Assembly: GCF_025352425.1 (NCBI RefSeq)
Contig: NZ_JANXTI010000052.1
Coordinates: 1 to 43,279 of the forward strand
Direction of reading: 5' to 3'
Length of the DNA: 43,279 bases
Source of the DNA: Flavobacterium sp.
Lineage (GTDB): Bacteria; Bacteroidota; Bacteroidia; Flavobacteriales; Flavobacteriaceae
In this document: piece by piece, positions 26,253 through 34,338 of the stretch
How the letters are laid out: every line of letters starts with the position of its first letter
How positions within the stretch are numbered: the stretch's first letter is position 1
Made by a program: the position numbers and the translations under genes
Notes under the pieces: model-generated
Seen by the model: the letters and a program-made list of their open reading frames with translations, nothing else
Told to the model about the DNA's origin: nothing
The model's database searches: none

Positions 26253-28100
26253 TTAACCATAATTGACGGACAGCAACGTCTTACGACTATCACATTAATT
26301 TATATCGCACTTTACAGACTTGCAAAGGAACTTGACAACCAAATGCTAGTTAACCGAATTCAGAAAACGTATTTAATAAATGAATTTGCACCCGAAGAAG
26401 AAAAGCTGAAATTAAAACCAACCGAAAATAATAAAGAAGCACTTCGACATATTCTAAATTCAACAGATGGAGAAGAATTTAAAGGCTATTCAAAAATTAT
26501 AGAAAATTTTGATTATTTCAGGTCAGCAATTAATGCGGAGAACTTTGAAGTTATTCAGCGTGGACTTTCTAAACTCATTTTCGTTGATATTGCACTTGAC
26601 AGACAAAAAGATAATCCGCAAAGAATTTTTGAAAGTCTGAATTCAACCGGTCTTGAATTATCACAAGCCGACCTTATTAGAAATTATATTCTAATGGGGC
26701 TTTCAAGAACAAATCAAGACAGAATTTACAAAAGCTATTGGGAAGTAATCGAGAAAAACGCAAAGGATGAAACATTGAATAAAACTCGTGTTTCTGAATT
26801 CATTCGTGATTACTTAACTCTTAAAAACAAAGAAATACCAAACAAAGGTGACGTTTACGCAAAATTCAAAGAGAAATATCCAACTTCCACCATTGACGAA
26901 TTGGAGCTTGTTCTCACAGAATTAAAATCATTAGTTAAGTATTACAATAAACTAACTAACCCGAAAAACGAACCTGACAAACTAATACGAATTCAACTTG
27001 AATACATCAACAGGTTAGAAATAAATGTTGCGTTTCCTTTCTTAATGAAGGTTTATGAAGATTTTTCAAATGACATAATTGATAAAGCAACTTTTATTTC
27101 AGTTTTATCGACAGTTCAATCATTCACATTCAGACGTTTCATTTTAGGCTTGCCGACCAATGCACTTAATAAAATATTTATGGGCTTATACGACAAAGTT
27201 GAGCCTAACAATTATTTGTTTTCAATTCAAAAATCTTTACTTCAAAGGTCAGGTGTTCAGCGTTTCCCAAGAAACACAGAAACGATAAACGCACTAAAAG
27301 AAAAAGATGTTTACAACATTAAACCTAAAAACCGAACCTACTTATTAGAACGACTTGAAAACTTTCAAAACAACGAACCAGTAGCAATTGAAGGAAATTC
27401 CGACATAACTATTGAACATATTTTTCCGCAAAACCCTGACCCAAAATGGAAAATTGAATTAGGTGCGGACGAATACAATTTGATAAAAGAAAACTATCTC
27501 AACACAATCGGCAATCTTACTCTCTCAGGCAACAACGGCAAATTAAGTAACAAGCCATTTCTTGACAAGAAAGTAATGAATGTTGATGGCAAAGAGCAAG
27601 GTTATACTTTCAGCAGACTGTGGCTAAACAGAGATTTGAAAGAAAAATCAAAATGGGATAAAACAGAAATTGAAGAACGAGCAAATACTATTTCTGAACG
27701 CTTTATTAATATTTGGGAAATTCCTAAAATTGACATTGAACTCGAAGCAACTAATGACGAAATAAACATTTTTGATGCAGAAGACCCAAAACACAAGAAG
27801 TTAGAGTATGCTATTTTCTTCAATCAAAAACTTGAAGTTACACAAGTAGCAAAACTTTATATTGAAGTGTTCAAACAATTATTCGACTTACAACCAGAAA
27901 CCTTTTTTACATCAGAAATTGGCGACCGACTTAGTTTGACAAAAACACCTGAAGCGAATGGATTAAGACAAGCAGTTCCAATAAGTGAAACATATTTTAT
28001 AGAAGCAAACATTGACAATATGGGCAAGTTCGACAGAATAAAACAAGCCTTGACAATTTTTGGATTTGAAGACGAATTATCAATCAAATATGCTGACTAG
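26253..28100 (+). pseudogene. GmrSD-like DUF262/DUF1524 protein, C-terminal part (gene split by inversion)
   Basis: The frame is open from 26253 with LTIIDGQQRLTTITLIY, where DGQQRLTT is the nucleotide-binding hallmark of DUF262. It continues through QRIFESLNSTGLELSQADLIRNYIL to a DUF1524 His-Me-finger region (ITIEHIFPQNPDPKW…NTIGNLTLSGNN), then an extra C-terminal domain of about 110 residues. Relatives (GmrSD, BrxU) cut modified phage DNA. No start codon precedes DGQQRLTT; the first ATG (26343) would lose it. The missing N-terminus lies on the minus strand at 32720-32942. A truncated product might still be made, but without the first 75 residues. Confidence 0.85.
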
Positions 28101-28119
28101 AAAAGAAGGGCGAAGGCAT

Positions 28120-28243
28120 AACAGCACCTACAAGAAATTGGGGGTTCAGTGGTTAATTGAACATCCAACCTCGCATCAACATTTGTGCTGGCTTGACAGT
28201 TTTGTGCTCCGAAATCCCCAACTTCTTGTAGCTGCAAAACGTT
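28120..28243 (+). repeat. Second-type cassette palindrome (attC-like, different family)
   Basis: Starts ATAACAGC and ends AAAACGTTATGGG. The arms CTACAAGAAATTGGGG and CCCCAACTTCTTGTAG pair with a single mismatch. The AAC…GTT limits and 124-base length are as in the other copies, but the arm and loop sequences are unrelated. This palindrome type is familiar from other Bacteroidota genomes as I recall. It lies right after the DUF262 stop. Confidence 0.75.
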
Positions 28244-28322
28244 ATGGGCAAGTTTACCGCAGAAAACTGCAAATCAGAACGTTAAACGAAAAATTGAAAA
28301 CAAAAACTTTTAAAATTAAAAT

Positions 28323-28514
28323 ATGGCTGTCTACAAATTAATAGCAAAAGGTAATTATGGAAATATGCCTAAAGGTTATGAATTTCAAGTTGTTTCATCA
28401 ACCATTCCAACTCCAGATGCGAAAGATATTGAAAATGAAATCGATAGACTTGGATTTAATTCACAAGCAAAATCATATAAAAGTGCAGGAAATTTTGAGG
28501 TTAAGAAAATTTAA
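28323..28514 (+). CDS. Small conserved protein of unknown function
   Basis: 63 residues (MAVYKLIAKGNYGNMPKGYE at the start, then FQVVSST and IPTPDAKDIENEIDRLGF). Similar small proteins occur in other Bacteroidota as I recall, without known function. There is no signal peptide. It is the first gene after the second-type palindrome in cargo direction. Confidence 0.6.
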   Translation: MAVYKLIAKGNYGNMPKGYEFQVVSSTIPTPDAKDIENEIDRLGFNSQAKSYKSAGNFEVKKI

Positions 28515-28543
28515 TAATTTGAACAATTAAAAATAAAAATTTA

Positions 28544-29075
28544 ATGAATATCCAAGAAAGACTTTTAGAAATTTGGAATGAAAAATATATTAACGAATTG
28601 CCTGAAATAATTAAGGAAAGAGGATTTAATTATTCAATAAACAATGAACAAAAAGATATTCTGATTACTGGAATAAATCCATCATTTAGAAAAGGTGATG
28701 AAAATGGTAATGTGTGTTTCGATTTTAAGATAATCGCAAAAGAAACTAAATACGATACATATTGGACTAAGTAAAGCAAATGTTATTATTTGGATAAATA
28801 ATATTGGGAAAAAAGAAGGAAGTTATTCAAATGGAAGCCCTTCGATGAGAAAATATGCTGAAATAAACTTTATTGAAAAGACAACAAAAATAATTTATAA
28901 AAGAATTGAAATCGCATATTTAGGGAATGCTCCACAATACATCGAAAGACAAGTCGGCTATTCAAATTATGACGAATTTTTCGGAGAAAGACCTGATGTG
29001 AAAATTCAAACGGCAATTATGGATGAAATTATTTGGAGTTTGAAAAACAATCCTGAAAATTATGTAGATAAATAA
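28544..29075 (+). pseudogene. Broken gene: two unrelated-phase fragments
   Basis: The first fragment (28544-28774) starts MNIQERLLEIWNEKYINELP and has ILITGINPSFRKG, then breaks off after DTYWTK. Proteins of this kind are, as I recall, over 200 residues, so most is missing. A second open stretch in another frame (about 28755-29075) reads KANVIIWINNIGKKEG…ERQVGYSNYDEFFGERPD. Either one gene suffered a deletion and frameshift, or two gene ends were joined. Neither part is likely to be functional. Confidence 0.55.
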
Positions 29076-29092
29076 TAATAAAGCCAGCTGGT

Positions 29093-29217
29093 AACAGCCG
29101 TTTCTCGCAATTGCGAATTTTGTGGTAAGTTCACGTTTACGTTTCGCAAGAATTTTTATCTTTAACGGAAAATAAGAAGTTCCGAAGTTCGCAACTGACG
29201 AGAAGCGGCGGAACGTT
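29093..29217 (+). repeat. Cassette palindrome 2 (attC-like, inverted orientation)
   Basis: Same family as palindrome 1 but on the other strand (AACAGCCGTTTCTCGC … GCGGCGGAACGTT). It lies inside the proposed inversion. Flanks are GCCAGCTGGTAAC on the left and GTTATATGA on the right. Confidence 0.85.
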
Positions 29218-29316
29218 ATATGAAACCCGTGAGCTACACGGAACGTTGAAAAGAAACTGCTCAAAAATCCACTATTTAAAAAACAATTACAAAATAAAAA
29301 CCTTTACCTTTACTAA

Positions 29317-29634
29317 ATGGTTTTCAACTTAAAAATACTTTTCATTTCTCTAATTTCGTGCTGTTATTTAAACACAGTATTTGAATTTTCAGACATTGAA
29401 GAAAAGCAAAATTTTCAAAATGAAACTCATATTTATATCTATCAATCTCCTTTAGATATAAGCACAACAAAAATTGAATCTCAAAAACAATTAAACGATA
29501 CTTTATTTTACGCAAAACCAGAAATAGTTATAACTCAAAAATATATTTCTGAAAATGTAGCTAACTACAATCTTAATAAATATTCAGAACCACCCGAAAG
29601 GCGTTACATTCTTTACTCTTCACTATTAATTTGA
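29317..29634 (+). CDS. Short secreted or anchored protein, C-terminus altered by insertion
   Basis: 105 residues with a hydrophobic N-terminus (LKILFISLISCCYLN). No domain recognised. Its stop codon lies within the 79-base hairpin element that follows. Without that element the frame would read SSLKC and stop, overlapping the ATG of the ferric-reductase-like gene, so it was probably translationally coupled to it before the insertion. Confidence 0.5.
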   Translation: MVFNLKILFISLISCCYLNTVFEFSDIEEKQNFQNETHIYIYQSPLDISTTKIESQKQLNDTLFYAKPEIVITQKYISENVANYNLNKYSEPPERRYILYSSLLI

Positions 29635-29704
29635 TATTATAAATAAAATTACTGTTACATAAATTATGTGACAAACATTCTATTTTATTTATAATATCAA
29701 ATTA
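29626..29704. mobile_element. MITE-like 79-base hairpin with CACTA target repeat
   Basis: Two perfect 23-base arms (29627-29649 and 29682-29704, beginning TAATTTGATATTATAAAT) enclose a 32-base loop with an inner dyad (GTTACATAA / TTATGTGAC). The same five bases, CACTA, flank the unit on both sides (29621-29625, 29705-29709), as after a transposition event. Confidence 0.55.
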
Positions 29705-29711
29705 CACTAAA

Positions 29712-30302
29712 ATGCTAAACATATCATTTTTAGACCTTTCCTCGTTTACAGGATTAGTCGCCACAGTCGTGCTATCTTTCAACTTCCTTTTAGGAATGTT
29801 ATTAAGCACAAACTACAAACGTCAAACGTATTGGAAAACGCTACCCAAAAAAATCAAAAACATTAATCTGTTCGTTTTTCATAATTGGACAGCCTACATC
29901 GCTTTATTTTTGGTCGTTCTGCATCCAACATTACTACTATTTGATGCTTCAACAAAATTCAAACTCATTGACATCATTTTTCCAATCAACGCACCAACAC
30001 AAAAACTATTTGTTGCTTTTGGAACACTTTCAATGTTTGCAATAGTTACGGTTATCATAACAACCCAAAAAATAGTGAGAGATAAAATGAGTTTTCGCAC
30101 TTGGAAAAACATACACCTTATTTCTTATGGTACGGCAATGCTATTTGTAATTCACGGAATAATAATGGACCCCTTATTAAAAAACCGCCCTGTCGATATT
30201 TTTGATGCCGAAAAATTAGTATCAGAACTTTGTCTAATTGTTTTAATTGGGGCTACTTTTATGAGATATAAATTCCACATTAACTCTAAAAAAGCAAAAT
30301 GA
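29712..30302 (+). CDS. Ferric-reductase-like transmembrane haem protein
   Basis: 196 residues, about five or six transmembrane helices. Histidine pairs H57/H71 (FHNWTAYIALFLVVLHP) and H135/H148 (NIHLISYGTAMLFVIHG) have the H-x13-H and H-x12-H spacing of the ferric reductase/NOX membrane domain binding two haems. No FAD/NAD domain is attached, so electrons must come from a partner. Its stop overlaps the start of the next gene (ATGA), indicating a tight operon with an outer-membrane protein. Confidence 0.75.
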   Translation: MLNISFLDLSSFTGLVATVVLSFNFLLGMLLSTNYKRQTYWKTLPKKIKNINLFVFHNWTAYIALFLVVLHPTLLLFDASTKFKLIDIIFPINAPTQKLFVAFGTLSMFAIVTVIITTQKIVRDKMSFRTWKNIHLISYGTAMLFVIHGIIMDPLLKNRPVDIFDAEKLVSELCLIVLIGATFMRYKFHINSKKAK

Positions 30303-31498
30303 AAAATTTATATTTATCATTGTTGCTCTTGTGTTTCATTAATTCAATAGCGCAAAATGACAGCATCAAGCATTTTAGTTATAATCCCGATGCAGGCTTA
30401 CAGTACAAGAAAAATGATTTTCAATGGACAACTTGGGCATTTGCCGAAAGATTATTTTCACCAAATCAACTTCCTGTGTGGCGAAGAGCTCGGCAAGGAA
30501 TGGAGTTTCAATTACCAAGTTATCCATTCAAAATAAACGGAAATAAATACCGTTCCACGGTATTTTACGAAGTTGATTTTACGGATAACAATTTCTTCCA
30601 AGATAGTAAACGCTTCAAAATTTTGGAAAACTTATTTGTAACTTTTCAAAATACAAATGACCCAAATAAATTCAGAATATTGTTTGGCGAAAACACTAGC
30701 ATACTTTCACGAGAAGATAATTTGTCGTCAGGTAATCTTCCAACAATAAACCGAAGTTTAATACTAGAACAACACGGAAACACAAATAGTTTTGGCACAC
30801 AATGGGGATTTCAAATTCAATCACAAATCAGTAAAAAAACTTTTTTACAAGCATCGATGCAAGACAATCGGGGTTCGCTCAATCAAGACCAACCCAATTT
30901 TCAATTTTGGAATGCATTAGCAATCAAAATAACACAAGCACTAATTCAACCTAATGATAAAAGTGTTGAAAAACTAAATATCGGTTTTGCAATCGACCAT
31001 ACACGCAACATAAATAACAAAAGTTTCACACTACTTTCGGCAATAAACAATGAAAATCTTGGTAATACATCAGCAACCGGAAACAAACTAACTTTTGAAA
31101 ACAATGCAGATTATACAAACAAAATCGGAAGTCATTATTATACATTAGAATATGAAGCAATATATTCTAATTACTCCAACCAAAACTTAAATGTTTCAGG
31201 CGGTTACGGACAAATACAATTTCAAGTATTTGAGAATACTAAAATGGGCGATTTAGTTCCGTTTGTACGATATGATTTAGTTACACTAAATAATCAAATA
31301 GAAAACGCAACAGAACAAGCACTAAGATTAGGAGTTAATTATAATTTACCTTTCACAAATAAGTTAATCAATTTCCATGTCGAATACGCACATCATTCAT
31401 TAAAAGGTTCACAAACCACAATCACAACATTACAAAATCAATTCGACGAATTCAGATTTGGAATTCGAGTAAACGCAACAAGATATTTACGATTTTAA
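30299..31498 (+). CDS. Outer-membrane beta-barrel protein
   Basis: 399 residues with a signal peptide ending INSIAQ. The mature protein is rich in alternating hydrophobic strands and aromatic residues and ends in phenylalanine (RYLRF), as outer-membrane barrels do. The QWTTWAFAERLFSPNQLPVW and AGLQYKK segments recall phosphate-selective-porin-like proteins, but I cannot assign a substrate. With the haem membrane protein it may form an electron-transfer or metal-related unit; that is inference. Confidence 0.65.
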   Translation: MKNLYLSLLLLCFINSIAQNDSIKHFSYNPDAGLQYKKNDFQWTTWAFAERLFSPNQLPVWRRARQGMEFQLPSYPFKINGNKYRSTVFYEVDFTDNNFFQDSKRFKILENLFVTFQNTNDPNKFRILFGENTSILSREDNLSSGNLPTINRSLILEQHGNTNSFGTQWGFQIQSQISKKTFLQASMQDNRGSLNQDQPNFQFWNALAIKITQALIQPNDKSVEKLNIGFAIDHTRNINNKSFTLLSAINNENLGNTSATGNKLTFENNADYTNKIGSHYYTLEYEAIYSNYSNQNLNVSGGYGQIQFQVFENTKMGDLVPFVRYDLVTLNNQIENATEQALRLGVNYNLPFTNKLINFHVEYAHHSLKGSQTTITTLQNQFDEFRFGIRVNATRYLRF

Positions 31499-31539
31499 AT
31501 TTAATCGTTAGAAAATAAATCTTACAAATATTTTTTTGC

Positions 31540-31547
31540 TATTTTTG
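31540..31547 (+). promoter_or_regulatory. -7 box (TATTTTTG) for the helical-protein gene
   Basis: Fits TAnnTTTG, 29 bases before the start at 31577. Confidence 0.55.
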
Positions 31548-31576
31548 GTTTACTATTAATTCAAAACCAACTTATT

Positions 31577-32302
31577 ATGGCATCAACATCCGAAGTAGGA
31601 CACGCAAAAAACATTGCAAACCTAAATTTATTAAACACTAACATTATTGCTTTGGGCGCAACATACAACCCAAGTAATCCAAAATTACTTTTACCAAATT
31701 TACAAACCATCTACACAACATCTTTTACCCAACAAGCGAGTGTAAATAATCTGGTTGCACCCTACTCTGTTGCGGTAGATGAAAGAGAAGTAATCTTCAA
31801 GCCTTTAAACCGTGAATTAACCAAACTCCGAAAAGCCTACAAAGCAACAGAGGGAGTTACACAAGTGCAACTTGAAGATTTTATGACAATCATTCGTAAA
31901 CTGAAAGGGATTAAAAAATCAAAAGATAATCCCTCAACCGACCCGAAAGATGAACAAGACAGCTATTCAACTTCACAAATGAGTTACGACCAACGTACAA
32001 ACACAATGGATTTGTTAATCTCATTATTACAAAACACACCAAATTATAACCCAAACGAAAACGAATATAAAATCGCAACCTACCAAGCCAAAAAAGCTTC
32101 TATGCTGGTTAAAACCCAAGCCGTTGCAGACACTTTCATACCTTTAAACAATGCTCGTAGCACAAGAAACACAACACTATACAATTCAGAAGATAACCTT
32201 GTAGATACTGCTAACAAAGCCAAAGATTACCTATTCACAATCCTTGATGCGAGTTCAGCACAATACAAAGCTATCTCAAAAATAAAATTCAAAAAACGCT
32301 AA
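31577..32302 (+). CDS. All-helical protein of a widespread Bacteroidota family, function unknown
   Basis: 241 residues starting MASTSEVGHAKNIANLNLL, no signal peptide, predicted helical throughout, with a lysine-rich end. Very similar N-termini are familiar from many Flavobacteriia, always unannotated. A 21-base tandem repeat begins directly after the stop and keeps the same phase as the gene. The protein at 39967-40689 (240 residues, also helical) likewise has a 21-base repeat tract after it. Confidence 0.65.
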   Translation: MASTSEVGHAKNIANLNLLNTNIIALGATYNPSNPKLLLPNLQTIYTTSFTQQASVNNLVAPYSVAVDEREVIFKPLNRELTKLRKAYKATEGVTQVQLEDFMTIIRKLKGIKKSKDNPSTDPKDEQDSYSTSQMSYDQRTNTMDLLISLLQNTPNYNPNENEYKIATYQAKKASMLVKTQAVADTFIPLNNARSTRNTTLYNSEDNLVDTANKAKDYLFTILDASSAQYKAISKIKFKKR

Positions 32303-32307
32303 ACCGA

Positions 32308-32525
32308 ATAAGCAATGTCCAAATCGAACAAAGCCTTGGCGCAATCGAACAAGGCTTTGGCTCGACTAAACAAGACACAGGCACAATCGAAATAAGCATA
32401 GTCCAAAATAAACAAGACAATGTCCAAATCGAACAAGGCTTGGGTTCAATCAAACAAGACAATGTCCGAACTAAACAAAGCTATGTCCCGAGTGAAATAA
32501 ACGAAGTCCAAAACAGAAAGTGGAA
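32308..32525 (+). repeat. Degenerate 21-base tandem repeat after the helical-protein gene
   Basis: About nine or ten units such as AATCGAACAAGGCTTTGGCTC and AATCGAACAAAGCCTTGGCGC follow one another. Because 21 is a multiple of three, each frame reads as heptads (for example AQSNKAL), but stops interrupt. The same repeat family, in the same cargo direction, fills the gene-less cassette at 38357-38777. Confidence 0.8.
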
Positions 32526-32571
32526 GAGCGAAACAGATAAAGAAGCTAAATAAAAAAAGCGGGCATCATAT

Positions 32572-32694
32572 AACAGCCGTTTGGCAAGATTGCGAATTTT
32601 GTATTAAGTTCACGCTTCCGTTTCGCAAGAAGTATTATATTAGTGGAAAATAAACGGTTACGAAGTTCGCAACCTCGCCAAGCGGCGGAACGTT
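32572..32694 (+). repeat. Cassette palindrome 3 (attC-like, inverted orientation)
   Basis: The arms differ from the common form on both sides together: GTTTGGCAAGATTGCGAA pairs with TTCGCAACCTCGCCAAGC, where other copies have TTCTCG with CGAGAA. These paired changes indicate selection on folding. Confidence 0.85.
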
Positions 32695-32719
32695 GTGTGC
32701 CCATATTATCGAACCGCCA

Positions 32720-32942
32720 ATTCCGTTAAGCCTGATGCTGTGTAAACGTCATCGTGAACATAAACTATACTCCCAATAAAGTGAGCATTTGTCTTGTCGT
32801 TTTTACCCGTTTCGATAATGTCGTGAAGTAGCTGTTTACATTGAAAAAGTGTCCAGTCGTAATTTCTCTGATAAACAGGAATGGCAAATGTTGTTTCATT
32901 TGTCGCTAAGAATTTATCTACTTTGGTTTCGTTTGCTTTCAT
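32720..32942 (-). pseudogene. GmrSD-like DUF262 protein, N-terminal part
   Basis: The frame begins MKANETKVDKFLATNETTFA and contains IPVYQRNYDWT, the usual DUF262 N-terminus, then HFIGSIVYVHDD. It matches the family up to GLTEL, then reads AVR and stops at 32706. Joined to the plus-strand frame at 26256 it gives GLTEL-TIIDGQQRLTT and a protein of about 689 residues. The break therefore falls inside one ancestral gene. Confidence 0.85.
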
Positions 32943-32994
32943 ATTTTATTTCTGTCTGTCTGTTTGTTTACGACTTCCGTAGAAACTGTTTGCT

Positions 32995-33119
32995 AACGTT
33001 CCGCCGCTTCTCGTCAGTTGCGAACTTCGGAACGGATTATTTTCCGTTAAAGATAAAAATTATTGCGAAACGTAAACGTGAACTTATAACAAAATTCGCA
33101 ATTGCGAGAAACGGCTGTT
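32995..33119 (-). repeat. Cassette palindrome 4 (attC-like)
   Basis: A canonical copy: GTTCCGCCGCTTCTCGTCAG … CGCAATTGCGAGAAACGG with AAC and GTT limits. Left flank TTTGCTAAC, right flank GTTGTGTGC. Confidence 0.85.
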
Positions 33120-33132
33120 GTGTGCTGTTTTT

Positions 33133-33714
33133 TTATTTAATTTTCTTTTCAAATCTTCTTTTTGAACGTGCAAAAGCCGTTTCCTCCCAAGTAGAATCAA
33201 ATCCTTGCCAAAAAATTCTTATCGTATAACTTCCCATATTTGTCCAAATTAAAACATCCATATCGTCATATTTGAAATAGATATTGTTGTTATCACCATT
33301 TTCATTTAAGAATTTTTTATTTTCTTCAATCGAAGTCACAATTTTATTTAAAAACTCAATTGCTTTTTCTTTTTCGAGATTCTTGAATGAATAACCTTGA
33401 TACAAAACACCAGCTTCGTTCCAATAGTCACCATAAAAACCTAAAATTAAACCTTCTTTTTGTTTCGCTTCACATTTATATAACAAAGTTGTAAGTTCCC
33501 CTGAACTTGCCGCAGCAAGTGGAATAACTTCAAAAGGAACTATTTGTTCAGTAGTACCTAAAACATTTTTAAATAAAAATTCTTTGGATTTAAAGAGTGA
33601 TATTTCTTTACTAAATTCTTTAGCTGTCCAAATATTATTGCTATTTACTTTAACTTGCGAAAAAGAATATGTTATTGACAATAAGAATGTTAAGGTTAAA
33701 AATTTAATTTTCAT
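33133..33714 (-). CDS. Secreted protein of unknown function
   Basis: 193 residues with a signal peptide (MKIKFLTLTFLLSITYSFSQ). No recognised domain. It contains GLILGFYGDYWNEAGVLYQGYSF and a lysine/arginine-rich C-terminus. It is the second gene of a two-gene cassette, 11 bases after the membrane protein, and ends close to the palindrome. Confidence 0.6.
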   Translation of the reverse strand: MKIKFLTLTFLLSITYSFSQVKVNSNNIWTAKEFSKEISLFKSKEFLFKNVLGTTEQIVPFEVIPLAAASSGELTTLLYKCEAKQKEGLILGFYGDYWNEAGVLYQGYSFKNLEKEKAIEFLNKIVTSIEENKKFLNENGDNNNIYFKYDDMDVLIWTNMGSYTIRIFWQGFDSTWEETAFARSKRRFEKKIK

Positions 33715-33725
33715 TTTTGTTTATT

Positions 33726-34154
33726 TTAGTTGTTTTTTAAGTTTTCAATTCTTTGATGAACAACTGCAAATTCTTCATCTATCATTTTTAGTTTATTAGA
33801 ACTTATATTCGTTAATTGCTTTATCATATCATAAATCCCAATTATTTTATTCATTAATATATTAAATATGAATGTTACGCAGATAACAATAAAAATGCAG
33901 ATATTTTTATATGAAAGTTTTGTTGTATCATCGTTTATTGAAATTAGAATAAACACTATTGGTAAAATATATAAAAGTCCAAATTCAAAATATTTTACTA
34001 TTTTATATTTTGATGATTTTTTAATCAATTCGGGTAATTTTCTGCCAATTAAAAACATTTTTCCACTTAACCAAAAAAAACAAAACATTACCAATTCTAC
34101 AATTAGTGAATCTTTATTTTCTATTATCCAATTTTTAATGATTTCAAAAGTCAT
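33726..34154 (-). CDS. Small membrane protein of unknown function
   Basis: About 142 residues when started at MTFEIIKNW (34154). A frame opening at 34199 would begin inside the cassette boundary sequence, so the shorter start is preferred. Hydrophobic helices are near residues 18-35 (VELVMFCFFWLSG), 58-75 and 85-103, followed by a helical tail. No family recognised. It heads the cassette with the secreted protein behind it. Confidence 0.55.
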   Translation of the reverse strand: MTFEIIKNWIIENKDSLIVELVMFCFFWLSGKMFLIGRKLPELIKKSSKYKIVKYFEFGLLYILPIVFILISINDDTTKLSYKNICIFIVICVTFIFNILMNKIIGIYDMIKQLTNISSNKLKMIDEEFAVVHQRIENLKNN

Positions 34155-34201
34155 CTTTTTTTTGTTTATGGTCGGTTTTCTGTCGCTCGAAAATAGCACA
34201 C

Positions 34202-34325
34202 AACGTCCCGTGGCTTCACGAAGTGGCGAACTTCGTAACCGATTATTTTCTGTTAAAGATAAAATTTCTTGCGGAAAATAAACGTGATTTTACCACAAAT
34301 TTCGCCATTTTGTGAAACCGCTGTT
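34202..34325 (-). repeat. Cassette palindrome 5 (attC-like, divergent arms)
   Basis: GTGGCTTCACGAAGTGGCGAA pairs, allowing wobble, with the TTCGCCATTTTGTGAAACC arm. Relative to the common copy, TTGCGAA/TTCGCAA has become TGGCGAA/TTCGCCA and TCTCG/CGAGA has become TCACG/TGTGA, changes matched on both arms. Confidence 0.85.
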
Positions 34326-34338
34326 GTGTGAAGTGCCA

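Noticed and set aside
26343..28100. Intact DUF262 gene starting at the first ATG
   Set aside because: The essential DGQQRLTT motif is encoded upstream of that ATG in the same frame, and the N-terminus is found elsewhere in inverted orientation.
22764..28100. Retron or diversity-generating retroelement
   Set aside because: No reverse transcriptase motif (YxDD) in any frame I read; the repeats do not look like template/variable pairs.
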